Assembly: GCA_965213775.1 (NCBI GenBank)
Contig: CBDCAC010000007.1
Location: 156,822 to 220,821 of the forward strand
Direction: 5' to 3'
DNA: 64,000 nucleotides
From: Lichenicoccus sp965213775
GTDB lineage: Bacteria > Pseudomonadota > Alphaproteobacteria > Acetobacterales > Acetobacteraceae
This document shows positions 53,543 through 63,018 of this stretch, one piece after another. Every line of letters starts with the position of its first letter. Within the stretch, counting starts at the first letter, position 1. A program made the position numbers and the translations under genes. The notes beneath the pieces were generated by a model. It did not search any database. It was not told where the DNA came from and saw nothing but the letters and a program-made list of their open reading frames with translations.

Positions 53543-54909
53543 GCGCGCTGTGGGACAGCGACGCGCTGCGGGCCGCGACCGGCGGCCGCGTCGTGGGCGA
53601 GATCGAGGCGCCGGGGGTGTCGATCGACACCCGCAGCCTGACGCCGGGCGAGCTGTTCGTCGCACTTCGCGGCGAGCGCGACGGCCATGCCTACGTCGCC
53701 CGGGCGCTGGAGGCGGGCGCCGCCGGCGCGATGGTGGACGATCCGGCCTGCGTCCCCGACGATCCCCGGCTGCTGCGCGTCGCCGACACTGGCGCGGCGC
53801 TGACGGCGCTGGGCGGCTTCGCGCGCGACCGCTTCGCCGGCCGCGTCGTCGCGGTCACCGGCAGCGTCGGCAAGACCACCACCAAGGAGATGCTGCGGCT
53901 CGCCCTCTCCGCGCTCGGTGCGACCCACGCCGCGAGCGCCTCGCACAACAACCACTGGGGCGTGCCGCTGACCCTGTCGCGGCTGCCGCCGGACGCCGCG
54001 TACTGCGTCTGCGAGATCGGCATGAACCATGCGGGCGAGATCGCGCCGCTGGCGGCGCTGAGCCGGCCCGACGTCGCCGTCATCACCAGCATCGCCGCCG
54101 CCCATATCGGCCACATGGGCAGCCTGGAGGCGATCGCGCGCGAGAAGGGCGCGCTGGTCGAGGCGCTGCGCCCGGGCGGTGTCGCGATCCTTCCCGCCCA
54201 GGCCGTCGGCATCGCCGCGATCGCGGCGCGCGCGCGCGCCGCCGGCGCCCGCGTGATCCGCTTCGGCGGCCCGGACGACGACGCCGAAGCCCGGCTCGAC
54301 GCCCTGTCGCTCGAGGCGCACGAGACGCGCTGCACGATCGCGCTGCCCGACTGCCGGGTGGCGCTGCGGCTGGCGGCGGCGGGCCGCCACATGGCGATGA
54401 ACGCGCTCGCCTGCCTCGGTGCGGTATACGCGCTGGGCGGCGACGTGCGGCAGGCGGCCGACGCGCTGTCGGCGTTCCGGCCCGGCGACGGGCGCGGCGC
54501 GCGCCGGCCGCTGCTCGGCGGCGAGGCGTGGCTGATGGACGAGAGCTACAACGCATCCGGCGCTTCGGTGCTGGCGGCACTCGACGTGCTGCGCCTGGCC
54601 GCGGCGGGTCGCCGGGTCGCGGTGCTCGGCGACATGCTGGAGCTGGGCGATTTCGCACCGGGAGAACATGAAATGCTGCTGGCGCCGCTGCGCGACTCGG
54701 CGGAGCTGGTTTATTGCTGCGGCGACATGATGAGCAGGCTGTACCGGATGTTGCCGCGCGAGATGCAGGGCGGCTGCGCGCCGTCCGCCGCCGACCTCGC
54801 GGATAGGGTCGCGGCAGGGGTGCGGCCGGGCGACGTGGTGCTGGTCAAGGGCAGCTACGGCAGCCGCATGCGCGACGTGGTGGCCGCACTCTCGGCGCGG
54901 GCGGGCTGA
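53539..54909 (+). CDS. murF: UDP-MurNAc-tripeptide-D-Ala-D-Ala ligase MurF
   Basis: Adds D-Ala-D-Ala to the UDP-MurNAc-tripeptide, 456 residues. ISIDTRSLTPGELFVALRGERDGHAYV is the N-terminal domain, VTGSVGKTTTKEM the ATP loop, HNNHWGVPLTLSRL and EIGMNHAGEI the conserved central motifs, and LMDESYNASG and LGDMLELG the C-terminal ones. ATGA overlap with murE; mraY begins two bases after its stop. Confidence 0.96.
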   Translation: MSALWDSDALRAATGGRVVGEIEAPGVSIDTRSLTPGELFVALRGERDGHAYVARALEAGAAGAMVDDPACVPDDPRLLRVADTGAALTALGGFARDRFAGRVVAVTGSVGKTTTKEMLRLALSALGATHAASASHNNHWGVPLTLSRLPPDAAYCVCEIGMNHAGEIAPLAALSRPDVAVITSIAAAHIGHMGSLEAIAREKGALVEALRPGGVAILPAQAVGIAAIAARARAAGARVIRFGGPDDDAEARLDALSLEAHETRCTIALPDCRVALRLAAAGRHMAMNALACLGAVYALGGDVRQAADALSAFRPGDGRGARRPLLGGEAWLMDESYNASGASVLAALDVLRLAAAGRRVAVLGDMLELGDFAPGEHEMLLAPLRDSAELVYCCGDMMSRLYRMLPREMQGGCAPSAADLADRVAAGVRPGDVVLVKGSYGSRMRDVVAALSARAG

Positions 54910-54910
54910 A

Positions 54911-55999
54911 ATGCTCTACGACCTCGCCCGTCCGTATGCGGAACATTTCGCGCTGTTCAACCTGTTCCGCTACATCACCTTCCGCTCGGGTGCGGCATGC
55001 CTGACCGCGCTCGCGGTCAGCCTGCTGCTCGGCCCCGCGGTGATCGCGCGGCTGCGCCGGGTGCAGCGCGAGGGCCAGCCGATCCGGGTGCTGGGCCCGC
55101 AGCGGCACCTGATCGAGAAGGCCGGCACGCCGACCATGGGCGGCGTGCTGATCCTGCTGTCGCTGTTCATCTCCACCCTGCTGTGGGCCGACCTGTCGAA
55201 CGGCTTCGTCTGGGCGGTGCTGGCGATCACCGGAGCGTTCGGCGGCGTGGGCTTCGCCGACGACTACCTCAAGCTCTCGCGGCGCAACTCCGCCGGGGTG
55301 TCCAAGCGCGCCCGGCTGGGCTGCGAGTTCGCCGCCTCGCTGCTCGGCGGCTACTGGCTGGACGCGCTGATGCCGGCCCCGCTCGCCGGCACGGTCGCGT
55401 TCCCGTTCGTCAAGGAGGCGCTGCTGCCGCTCGGCTACGCATTCCCGGTGTTCGCGATGCTGGTGATCACCGGGTTCGGCAACGCGGTCAACTTCACCGA
55501 CGGGCTGGACGGGCTCGCGATCGTGCCGGTGATCATCGCCGCCCTGGTGTTCGCGCTGATCTCCTACCTGGTGGGCAACCATCTGTTCGCCGACTACCTG
55601 CAGCTGCACCACGTGCCGCGCACCGGCGAGCTCGGCGTGTTCTGCGCCGCCCTGATCGGCGCCGGACTCGGCTTCCTGTGGTTCAACGCGCCGCCGGCGG
55701 CGGTGTTCATGGGCGACACCGGCAGCCTCGCCCTGGGCGGCGCGCTGGGGGCGGTGGCGGTGGCGGTGAAGCACGAGCTGGTGCTGTGCATCGTCGGCGG
55801 CATCTTCGTCGTCGAGACGCTGTCGGTGATCATCCAGGTGTTCTGGTACAAGCGCACCCAGAGGCGCGTGTTCCTGATGGCGCCGCTGCACCATCATTTC
55901 GAGAAGAAGGGCTGGGAGGAGCCCAAGATCGTGATCCGCTTCTGGATCGTCTCGATGGTGCTCGGCCTGATCGGCCTGGCGACGCTGAAGATACGATGA
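54911..55999 (+). CDS. mraY: Phospho-N-acetylmuramoyl-pentapeptide-transferase MraY
   Basis: Membrane enzyme forming lipid I from UDP-MurNAc-pentapeptide and undecaprenyl phosphate. It has 362 residues with about ten membrane helices. GTPTMGGVLIL, FADDYLKLSRRNSAGVSKRARL (the conserved Asp pair), NFTDGLDGLA, FMGDTGSLALGG and PLHHHFEKKGWEEPKIV are all present. Its stop overlaps the murD start (ATGA). Confidence 0.97.
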   Translation: MLYDLARPYAEHFALFNLFRYITFRSGAACLTALAVSLLLGPAVIARLRRVQREGQPIRVLGPQRHLIEKAGTPTMGGVLILLSLFISTLLWADLSNGFVWAVLAITGAFGGVGFADDYLKLSRRNSAGVSKRARLGCEFAASLLGGYWLDALMPAPLAGTVAFPFVKEALLPLGYAFPVFAMLVITGFGNAVNFTDGLDGLAIVPVIIAALVFALISYLVGNHLFADYLQLHHVPRTGELGVFCAALIGAGLGFLWFNAPPAAVFMGDTGSLALGGALGAVAVAVKHELVLCIVGGIFVVETLSVIIQVFWYKRTQRRVFLMAPLHHHFEKKGWEEPKIVIRFWIVSMVLGLIGLATLKIR

Positions 56000-57345
56000 G
56001 CGCGCCCTTCCCCACCCGGCTGTTCGCCGGCCGGCGCTACGCCGTGCTCGGACTCGGGCGCAACGGCGCGCCGGCGGCGCGCGCCCTCGCCGCGATGGGT
56101 GCCGAGGTGGTCGCCTGGGACGACGGCGAGACCGGCCGCGGCGCGCTCGACGAGGCGCCGCGGATCCGGCTGTCGCCGCTGCTCGATACGGCCGGCTTCG
56201 ACGCCCTGGTGCTCTCGCCCGGCATCGCGCACCTCCTGCCGGCGCCGCACCCGTTCGCGGCGGCGGCACGCGCGGCCGGACTGCCGGTGCTGTCGGACGC
56301 CGAGCTGCTGTTCCAGGCGGTGCGCCTCGCCGGCTCGAAGGCGCGCTTCGCCGGCATCACCGGCACCAACGGCAAGTCCACCACCACCGTGCTGCTGTCG
56401 CACCTGCTGAGCCAGGCCGGCATCGACAACCGCGCCGGCGGCAACCTGGGCCCGGCGGCGCTGTCGCTGCCGCTGCTCGGCGACGACGGCGTCTACGCGC
56501 TGGAGATGTCGTCCTACATGCTCGAGCGCCTGCATCGCCTGCGCTTCGACGCCGCCTGCCTGCTCAACCTCTCGCCCGACCATCTCGACCGGCACGGCGA
56601 CCTCGCCGGCTACGGCGCCGCCAAGCTCGCGATCTTCGCCCGCCAGACCGCGTCGGACCTCGCGGTGCTCGGCATCGACGATGCCTGGTCGCGGGCGCAG
56701 GCGGCGACGCTGGCGGCGGCGCCGGCGCGGCTGGTGACGGTCTCCGGCAGCCACGGCCTGCCCGGCCCCGCGCCCGCGCTGCCCGGGGCGCACAACGCCC
56801 AGAACGCCGCCGCGGCGTCGGCGATGGCGGCTCACCTGGGCGCGCCCGCGGCCGCCATCGCGTCGGGCCTGCCCAGCTTCCCGGGCCTCGCGCACCGGCA
56901 GCGCCGCATCGCCAGCATCGACGGCGTCGCGTTCGTCGATGACAGCAAGGCGACCAACGCCGACGCCGCAGGGCGCGCGCTCGGCTGCTACGACCGGCTG
57001 ATCTGGATCGCCGGCGGGCAGGCCAAGGCCGGCGGCATCGAGGCGCTGGCGCCGCTGTTCGGGCGCATCGCCGAGGCGCTGCTGATCGGCAGGGACGCGC
57101 CGGCGCTGGCGGCCAGCCTGGGCCGGCACGGCGTGCGGCACCGCGTCCTCGGCGACCTCGATCGCGCGGTGCCGGCGGCGCTGGCGGCGGCGCGCCTGCA
57201 CGAGGCACCCGTGGTGCTGCTCTCGCCCGCCTGCGCCAGCTTCGACCAGTTCGCCGATTTCGAGGCGCGCGGGGTGCGTTTCGCAGAGCTGGTCCGCGGC
57301 CTGCTGCCGCAGCGGCTGCAGGACGGGGTGCTGGCCGATGCGTAG
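55996..57345 (+). CDS. murD: UDP-MurNAc-L-alanine-D-glutamate ligase MurD
   Basis: Adds D-glutamate to UDP-MurNAc-L-Ala, 449 residues. YAVLGLGRNGAPAARAL starts the UDP-binding domain; LSPGI, GITGTNGKSTTTVLL, GGNLG, EMSSYMLER, NLSPDHLDRHG, FVDDSKATN and LLSPACASFDQF follow in the family order. Overlaps the ftsW start by eight bases. Confidence 0.96.
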   Translation: MSAPFPTRLFAGRRYAVLGLGRNGAPAARALAAMGAEVVAWDDGETGRGALDEAPRIRLSPLLDTAGFDALVLSPGIAHLLPAPHPFAAAARAAGLPVLSDAELLFQAVRLAGSKARFAGITGTNGKSTTTVLLSHLLSQAGIDNRAGGNLGPAALSLPLLGDDGVYALEMSSYMLERLHRLRFDAACLLNLSPDHLDRHGDLAGYGAAKLAIFARQTASDLAVLGIDDAWSRAQAATLAAAPARLVTVSGSHGLPGPAPALPGAHNAQNAAAASAMAAHLGAPAAAIASGLPSFPGLAHRQRRIASIDGVAFVDDSKATNADAAGRALGCYDRLIWIAGGQAKAGGIEALAPLFGRIAEALLIGRDAPALAASLGRHGVRHRVLGDLDRAVPAALAAARLHEAPVVLLSPACASFDQFADFEARGVRFAELVRGLLPQRLQDGVLADA

Positions 57346-58495
57346 CGCCTCGCGCGTCGACAACTCGCTGCTCGGCCGCTGGTGGTGGACGGTCGATCGC
57401 TGGACGCTGGGCTGCGTCGGGCTGCTGATCGGCTTCGGCTACGTGCTGATGCTGGCGGCGAGCCCGGCGGTGGCGGCGCGCATCGGCGCCTCGCGCGACA
57501 TGTTCATCCTCAAGCAGGTGATCTTCCTCGCCTTCGCCGGGGCGATCGTGGTCGGGGTCTCGCTGCTGCCGCCGCGCGGGGTGCGCCGGGTGGCGCTGCT
57601 GGGCTGTATCCTGGCGCTCGCCGCCACCGCGCTGACGCTGGTGCACGGTCTCGAGATCAAGGGGGCGCGGCGCTGGATCGCGCTGCCGATGATGTCGGTG
57701 CAGCCGAGCGAGTTCCTGAAACCCTGCTTCGCGGTGGTCACCGCCTGGCTGCTCGCCGAGCGCCGGCGCACCCGGCACTTCCCCGGCATGCTGCTGAGCT
57801 TCGCGGTGTTCGGGGTGATCGTGATGCTGCTGAAGTCGCAGCCCGACATCGGCATGCTGACCGTGGTCACCACCGTGCTGATGGCGCAGCTGTTCGTCGA
57901 CGGCTTGAACCTGTTCCTGGTCGGCGCGGGCGTCGGCGGGATGGCGCTCGCCTTCGTCGGCGCCTTCGCGGCGTTCCCGCACGTGCGCTCGCGGGTGGAG
58001 CGCTTCCTGCATCCTGGCGTCGGCGACCACTACCAGATCGACACCGCGCTGCAGGCGTTCGGCAATGGCGGCCTGCTGGGACGCGGGCCGGGCGAGGGCC
58101 GGGTCAAGGACCTGCTGCCGGACGCGCACGCCGACTTCGTGTTCGCCGTCGCCGGCGAGGAGTTCGGGCTGCTGGTCTGCCTGTTCATCATCGGCGTGTT
58201 CTGCCTGATCGTGGTGCGCACGCTGCTCAAGCTGCTGGCCGAGGACAACCCGTTCGTGGTGCTGGCGAGCTGCGGGCTGGTCACCGGTTTCGGCCTGCAG
58301 GCGTTCGTCAACATGGCATCCACCCTGCACCTGATCCCGACCAAGGGGATGACGCTGCCGTTCATCTCCTATGGCGGCTCCTCGGCGATGTCGGTCGCGC
58401 TGACCATCGGCATGATCCTGGCCCTGACCCGGCGGCGGCCGCGGCTGCGCGCCGCCGCGGCACCGCGCGCGGTGCCGCGCGGGCTCGACGCATGA
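57338..58495 (+). CDS. ftsW: Peptidoglycan glycosyltransferase FtsW
   Basis: SEDS-family lipid II polymerase of the divisome, 385 residues with about ten membrane helices. ARRWIALPMMSVQPSEFLKP, NGGLLGRGPGEGRVKDLLPDAHADFVFAVAGEEFGL and GMTLPFISYGGSSAMSVAL are the family signatures. Works with FtsI, encoded in the same operon. Its stop overlaps the murG start (ATGA). Confidence 0.96.
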   Translation: MRSASRVDNSLLGRWWWTVDRWTLGCVGLLIGFGYVLMLAASPAVAARIGASRDMFILKQVIFLAFAGAIVVGVSLLPPRGVRRVALLGCILALAATALTLVHGLEIKGARRWIALPMMSVQPSEFLKPCFAVVTAWLLAERRRTRHFPGMLLSFAVFGVIVMLLKSQPDIGMLTVVTTVLMAQLFVDGLNLFLVGAGVGGMALAFVGAFAAFPHVRSRVERFLHPGVGDHYQIDTALQAFGNGGLLGRGPGEGRVKDLLPDAHADFVFAVAGEEFGLLVCLFIIGVFCLIVVRTLLKLLAEDNPFVVLASCGLVTGFGLQAFVNMASTLHLIPTKGMTLPFISYGGSSAMSVALTIGMILALTRRRPRLRAAAAPRAVPRGLDA

Positions 58496-59640
58496 GCGGT
58501 CCGATCGTCATCGCCGCCGGCGGCACCGGCGGGCACTTCTTCCCCGCCGAGGCGCTCGGCGCGCAGCTTGCCTCGCGCGGCCATCGCCTGGTGCTGATGA
58601 CCGACCGGCGCGGCGGGCGGCGCGAGGCGGGCGTGTTCGCGCACGGCCCGCAGCACGTGCTGGCCGGTGCCGGGGTGGCGGGGCGCGGCGCGTCGGCCAA
58701 GCTCGCCGGCATCGCGGCACTGGCGCGCGGCACGCTGTCGGCGAGGTCGGTGCTCTCCCGGCTCGACGCCGCCGCGGTGGTCGGCTTCGGCGGCTACCCG
58801 TCGGTGGCGCCGCTGCTGGGCGCGCGGCTGCTGGGCGCGCGCCGGCCGGCGATCCTGCTGCACGAAGGCAACGCGGTGCTGGGGCAGGCGAACGCGCAGC
58901 TCGCCCGCTTCGCCGACCTGATCGCCACCAGCTTCGAGCAGACCGAGCGGCTGCCGCCCGGCGCCGCCGCCCGCGTGAGGCGCACCGGGATGCCGGTGCG
59001 CCCGGAGATCGCCGCCCTCGCCGGCAGCCGCTACGCGCCGCCGGACGCGGCGATCGAGCTGCTGGTGTGGGGCGGCTCGCTCGGCGCGCGGGTGTTCAGC
59101 GACGTCGTGCCGGCGGTGCTGGCCGGGCTGGAGCCGGCGCTGCGCGGCCGGCTGCGGGTGGTGCAGCAGGCGCGCGCGGAGGATGTCGAGCGGGTGCGCC
59201 GCAGCTACGCGGACGCCGGGATCGCGGCCGAGGTCGCGGCCTTCCTCGACCAGGTGGCAGTGCTGCTCGCGCGCGCGCACCTGGTGATCGGCCGCGCCGG
59301 CGGCTCCAGCATCGCCGAGCTGACCGCGATCGGCCGCCCCGCGATCCTGGTGCCGCTGCCGATTGCCGCCTCGGACGAGCAGTCGGCCAACGCGCGCGCC
59401 CTGGTGGCGGCCGGCGGCGCGTGGCTGCTGCGCCAGCCCGAGTTCACCCCGGCGGCGTTGCGCGACCTGCTCGGCGCGCTGCTGGCGGCGCCGCAGCGCC
59501 TGGCGCGGGCGGCGGCGGCGGCGGCCTCGCTCGGCTGCCATGATGCCGCCTCGCGCCTCGCCGATCTGGTCGAGGCGGGGTTGCGCGGCCGGGCGGCGTC
59601 GTCCATCGAAACGGTCGCATCGACGGAGCTGGCCGCATGA
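58492..59640 (+). CDS. murG: UDP-N-acetylglucosamine-lipid I transferase MurG
   Basis: Adds GlcNAc to lipid I on the inner face of the membrane, 382 residues. AAGGTGGHFFPAEALG is the first Gly-rich loop; GFGGYPSVAPLL, HEGNAVLGQANAQLARF, WGGSLGARVFSDVVP, GRAGGSSIAELTAIGRPAILVPLPIAASDEQSANA follow. Its TGA overlaps the ATG of an 11-codon frame that leads into murC. Confidence 0.96.
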   Translation: MSGPIVIAAGGTGGHFFPAEALGAQLASRGHRLVLMTDRRGGRREAGVFAHGPQHVLAGAGVAGRGASAKLAGIAALARGTLSARSVLSRLDAAAVVGFGGYPSVAPLLGARLLGARRPAILLHEGNAVLGQANAQLARFADLIATSFEQTERLPPGAAARVRRTGMPVRPEIAALAGSRYAPPDAAIELLVWGGSLGARVFSDVVPAVLAGLEPALRGRLRVVQQARAEDVERVRRSYADAGIAAEVAAFLDQVAVLLARAHLVIGRAGGSSIAELTAIGRPAILVPLPIAASDEQSANARALVAAGGAWLLRQPEFTPAALRDLLGALLAAPQRLARAAAAAASLGCHDAASRLADLVEAGLRGRAASSIETVASTELAA

Positions 59641-59672
59641 AGACGAGTCTCATCGCGAGGGTTTCGGCGTGA
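59637..59672 (+). CDS. 11-codon coupling frame between murG and murC
   Basis: ATG 59637 overlaps the murG TGA, and after MKTSLIARVSA a TGA (59670-59672) overlaps the murC GTG. Such a bridge could pass terminating ribosomes from murG to murC. The peptide itself probably has no function. It may be chance; only the two 4-base overlaps are seen. Confidence 0.3.
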   Translation: MKTSLIARVSA

Positions 59673-61099
59673 GGGCGCTGCCGCTCAACATCGGCACCAT
59701 CCACTTCGTGGGCATCGGCGGCATCGGCATGTCCGGCATCGCCGAGGTGCTGCACACGCTCGGCTACTCGGTGCAGGGCAGCGACATCGCCGAGGGCGGC
59801 AACGTGCAGCGGCTGCGCGCGGCCGGCATCCCGGTGCTGGTCGGCCACGACGCCGCCAACCTGGGCGGCGCCCAGGTGGTGGTGGTGTCGACGGCGGTGA
59901 GGCGCGACAACCCCGAGGTCGCCGCGGCGCGCGCGCGGCTGATCCCGGTGGTGCGGCGCGCCGAGATGCTGGCCGAGCTGATGCGTCTGCGCTGGTCGAT
60001 CGCGGTCGGCGGCACCCACGGCAAGACCACCACGACCAGCCTGATCGCGGCCGTGCTGGAGGCGGCGCGGCTCGATCCCACCGTGATCAACGGCGGCATC
60101 ATCGAGGCCTACGGCACCAACACCCGCATGGGCTCGGGCGACTGGATGGTGGTGGAGGCGGACGAGAGCGACGGCTCCTTCCTGCGCCTGCCGGCGACGA
60201 TCGCGGTGGTCACCAACATGGATCCCGAGCATCTCGACCACTGGGGCACGGCGGAGGCGATGCAGGCGGCCTACGACCAGTTCGTTGCCAACGTGCCGTT
60301 CTACGGCTTCGCGGTGCTGTGCCTGGACCATCCGGTGGTGCAGCAGATGATCCCGCGCCTGTCGGACCACCGCGTCATCACCTACGGCTTCAGCCCGCAG
60401 GCGGACGTGCGCGCCGAGCGCCTGGTCGCCGACAAGCGCGGCGCCACCTTCGAGGTCGCCTTCACCGACCGCGCCCGCAACCGCAGCCGCAGGCTGGGCC
60501 CGTTCCGGCTGCCGATGCTGGGCAGCCACAACGTGTCGAACGCGCTGGCCGCGGTCGCGGTGGCGGTCGAGATGGAGATCGACGACGCCACGCTGCGCTC
60601 CGCCTTCGCCGGCTTCCGCGGCGTCAAGCGCCGCTTCACCCGCGTCGGCGAGGCCGGCGGCATCAGCATCGTCGACGATTACGGGCACCATCCGGTGGAG
60701 ATCGCCGCCGTGCTCAAGGCGGCGCGTCAGGCCGGCGCGCGCGACGTGGTGGCGGTGGTGCAGCCGCACCGCTACTCGCGCCTGGCCGCGTTGTTCGCCG
60801 AGTTCTGCACCTGCATGAACGATGCCGGCACCGTCATCATCGCCGACGTCTACGCCGCCGGCGAGGCCGCCATCGAGGGGATCGACCGCGACGCGCTGGT
60901 CGACGGGCTGCGCGCGCGCGGCCATCGCAGCGTGGTGCCGCTGCCCGGGCCGGAGCACCTGGCCGAGATGGTGCACGCCATCGCCCGCCCCGGCGACTTC
61001 GTGATCTGCCTCGGCGCCGGCAACATCACCGCCTGGGCGCAGGCGCTGCCCGAGCAGCTGGCCGTGCTGCAGCGGCAGCGCGGCGGCCACGCCGCATGA
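59669..61099 (+). CDS. murC: UDP-N-acetylmuramate-L-alanine ligase MurC
   Basis: Adds L-alanine to UDP-MurNAc, 476 residues. IHFVGIGGIGMSGIAEVLHTLGY opens the UDP-binding domain; VGGTHGKTTTTSLI is the ATP loop; EADESDGSFLRL, TNMDPEHLDHWG, LGSHNVSNALAA and DDYGHHPVEIAAVL are typical. The GTG at 59669 has GAGG eight bases upstream. Its stop overlaps the murB ATG (ATGA). Confidence 0.96.
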   Translation: MRALPLNIGTIHFVGIGGIGMSGIAEVLHTLGYSVQGSDIAEGGNVQRLRAAGIPVLVGHDAANLGGAQVVVVSTAVRRDNPEVAAARARLIPVVRRAEMLAELMRLRWSIAVGGTHGKTTTTSLIAAVLEAARLDPTVINGGIIEAYGTNTRMGSGDWMVVEADESDGSFLRLPATIAVVTNMDPEHLDHWGTAEAMQAAYDQFVANVPFYGFAVLCLDHPVVQQMIPRLSDHRVITYGFSPQADVRAERLVADKRGATFEVAFTDRARNRSRRLGPFRLPMLGSHNVSNALAAVAVAVEMEIDDATLRSAFAGFRGVKRRFTRVGEAGGISIVDDYGHHPVEIAAVLKAARQAGARDVVAVVQPHRYSRLAALFAEFCTCMNDAGTVIIADVYAAGEAAIEGIDRDALVDGLRARGHRSVVPLPGPEHLAEMVHAIARPGDFVICLGAGNITAWAQALPEQLAVLQRQRGGHAA

Positions 61100-62071
61100 C
61101 CCACGCGCCCGCCACCTCGCGCCGTCGCGCGGACGCGACCGGCCTGGCGGCGATGCTGCCTGACCTGCGCGGCCGCGTCGTGCGCGAGGCGCCGCTGGGG
61201 CCGCAGAGCTGGTTCAGGGTGGGGGGTGCGGCCGAGCTTCTGGTGCGCCCGGAGGATGCCGAGGACCTGGCGTCGTTCCTCGCCGCCCTGCCGCCTGAGC
61301 TGCCGGTCACGACCATCGGGGCGTGCTCGAACCTGATCATACGCGACGGCGGCCTGCCCGGCATCGTGGGTGCGGCTGTCGCGCGGCTTCGCTGCGGTCG
61401 CCCTGGAGGCGGACGGCATCGTCGCCGGCGCCGCCTGCCTCGACATGACGCTCGCCGAGCACGCCGCCGGCGCCGGGCTGGGCGGCCTAGAGTTCCTGGC
61501 CGGCATCCCGGGCTCGCTGGGCGGGGCGGTGGCGATGAACGCGGGCGCCTACGGCGTCGAGATCGCCGACGTGCTGGACTGGGCGGAGATCGTCACCCGC
61601 GGCGGCGACCTGGTGCGCCTGCCCGCCGCCAGGCTCGGCCTGGGCTACCGGCGCAGCGCGCTGCCGGACGGCGCGGTCGTGGTGCGCGCCCGGCTGCGCG
61701 CGGCTCCCGGCGAGCCGGGGCTGATCGCCGGCCGGCTGGCCGCGGTGCGGGCGGCGCGCGAGGCGGCGCAGCCGACACGCGCCCGCACCGGCGGCTCGAC
61801 CTTCCGCAACCCCGACCCGCGCGAGAGCGACCGCCGCGCCTGGCAGCTGATCGACGCCGCCGGCTGCCGCGGCCTGCGGCTCGGGGGCGCGCAGGTCAGC
61901 GAGAAGCACTGCAACTTCCTGCTCAACACCGGCGGCGCCACGGCGGCCGAGCTGGAGGCGCTCGGCGAGCAGGTGCGCGCGCGGGTACGCGCCGAATGCG
62001 GCGTGGAGCTCGCCTGGGAGATCAAGCGGATCGGCCGTCCGCGGCGCGACACCGGGGATCCGGCCGGATGA
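61096..62071 (+). pseudogene. murB: UDP-N-acetylenolpyruvoylglucosamine reductase MurB, interrupted by a one-base frameshift
   Basis: FAD/NADPH enzyme that makes UDP-MurNAc. From ATG 61096 the frame reads normally through SWFRVGGAAELLVRPED and GACSNLIIRDGGLPGIV, then leaves the family at 61368-61370, where GTGGGTG has one G too many. The next frame continues exactly: VRLSRGFAAVALEADG, GLEFLAGIPGSLGGAVAMNAGAYG, RTGGSTFRNPDP, SEKHCNFLLNTGGA. Removing one G restores 324 residues with no other defect. MurB is normally essential, so an error in the sequence is the most likely cause; a natural slip is possible. Both ends overlap neighbours (ATGA). Confidence 0.9.
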
Positions 62072-63018
62072 GCCTGCATCGTCGCAAGGTCACGGTGCTG
62101 ATGGGCGGCCTCTCGGCGGAGCGCGAGGTCAGCCTGTCTAGCGGCAGGCAGGTGCTGCAGGCGCTGCGGCAGATCGGCCACGACGCGCACGGCCACGATG
62201 CCGGCCCGGACCTGCGGGCGACGCTGGATGCGCTGCAGGCGGCGCGGCCCGACGTGGTGTTCAACGCCCTGCACGGCCGCTTCGGCGAGGACGGCGCGAT
62301 CCAGGGCGTGCTGGACTGGCTCGGCATCCCCTACACCCACAGCGGCGTGCGCGCCTCGGCGATGGCGATGGACAAGCACGCCGCGCGCGCGGTGTTCGCC
62401 GCCGCCGGACTGCCGGTGGCCGAGGGCGGCCTGGTCGCGATCGAGGCGCTCGCCGCCGGCGATCCGCTGCCGCTGCCCTACGTGGTCAAGCCGGTCAACG
62501 AGGGCTCCTCGGTCGGTGTCTCGATCATCCGGGCCGGCTCGAACCATCGCGCGGCCCTCGCCGCCGGCTGGCGCTTCGGTCCGCTGGCCCTGGTCGAGGC
62601 GTTCATCCCGGGCCGCGAGCTGACTGTCGGCGTGCTCGGCGAGCGCGCCCTGACCGTCACCGACATCACCCCCAACCCGGAGCTGAGCCACGGCTTCTAC
62701 GACTACGATGCCAAGTACGCCGCCGGCGGCTCGCGTCACGTGCTGCCGGCGCGGATCCACCCCCAGGCCTTCGAGCAGGCGCTCGGCTACGCGCTGGCGG
62801 CGCATCGGGCACTCGGTTGCCGCGGCGCCACGCGCACCGATTTCCGCTACGACGACAGCGCCGGCGGGCCCGGGCCCGGCCGGCTGGTGATCCTGGAGGT
62901 CAACACCCAGCCCGGCCTGACGCCGACCTCGCTGCTTCCCGAGCAGGCGGCTGCCTCGGGGATGGATTTCCCGTCGCTCTGCGCCTGGATGGTGGAGAAC
63001 GCAGCATGCCGCGTCTGA
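62068..63018 (+). CDS. ddl: D-alanine-D-alanine ligase
   Basis: Makes D-Ala-D-Ala for MurF, 316 residues. VTVLMGGLSAEREVSLSSG, VFNALHGRFGEDGAIQGVLDWLGIPYTHSGVRASAMAMDK, YVVKPVNEGSSVGVSII, EAFIPGRELTVGVLG and LEVNTQPGLTPTSLLPEQA show the ATP-grasp fold. In the loop before the last motif the usual EINT is here EVNT. ATG overlaps the murB stop; ftsQ starts 13 bases before its end. Confidence 0.96.
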   Translation: MSLHRRKVTVLMGGLSAEREVSLSSGRQVLQALRQIGHDAHGHDAGPDLRATLDALQAARPDVVFNALHGRFGEDGAIQGVLDWLGIPYTHSGVRASAMAMDKHAARAVFAAAGLPVAEGGLVAIEALAAGDPLPLPYVVKPVNEGSSVGVSIIRAGSNHRAALAAGWRFGPLALVEAFIPGRELTVGVLGERALTVTDITPNPELSHGFYDYDAKYAAGGSRHVLPARIHPQAFEQALGYALAAHRALGCRGATRTDFRYDDSAGGPGPGRLVILEVNTQPGLTPTSLLPEQAAASGMDFPSLCAWMVENAACRV

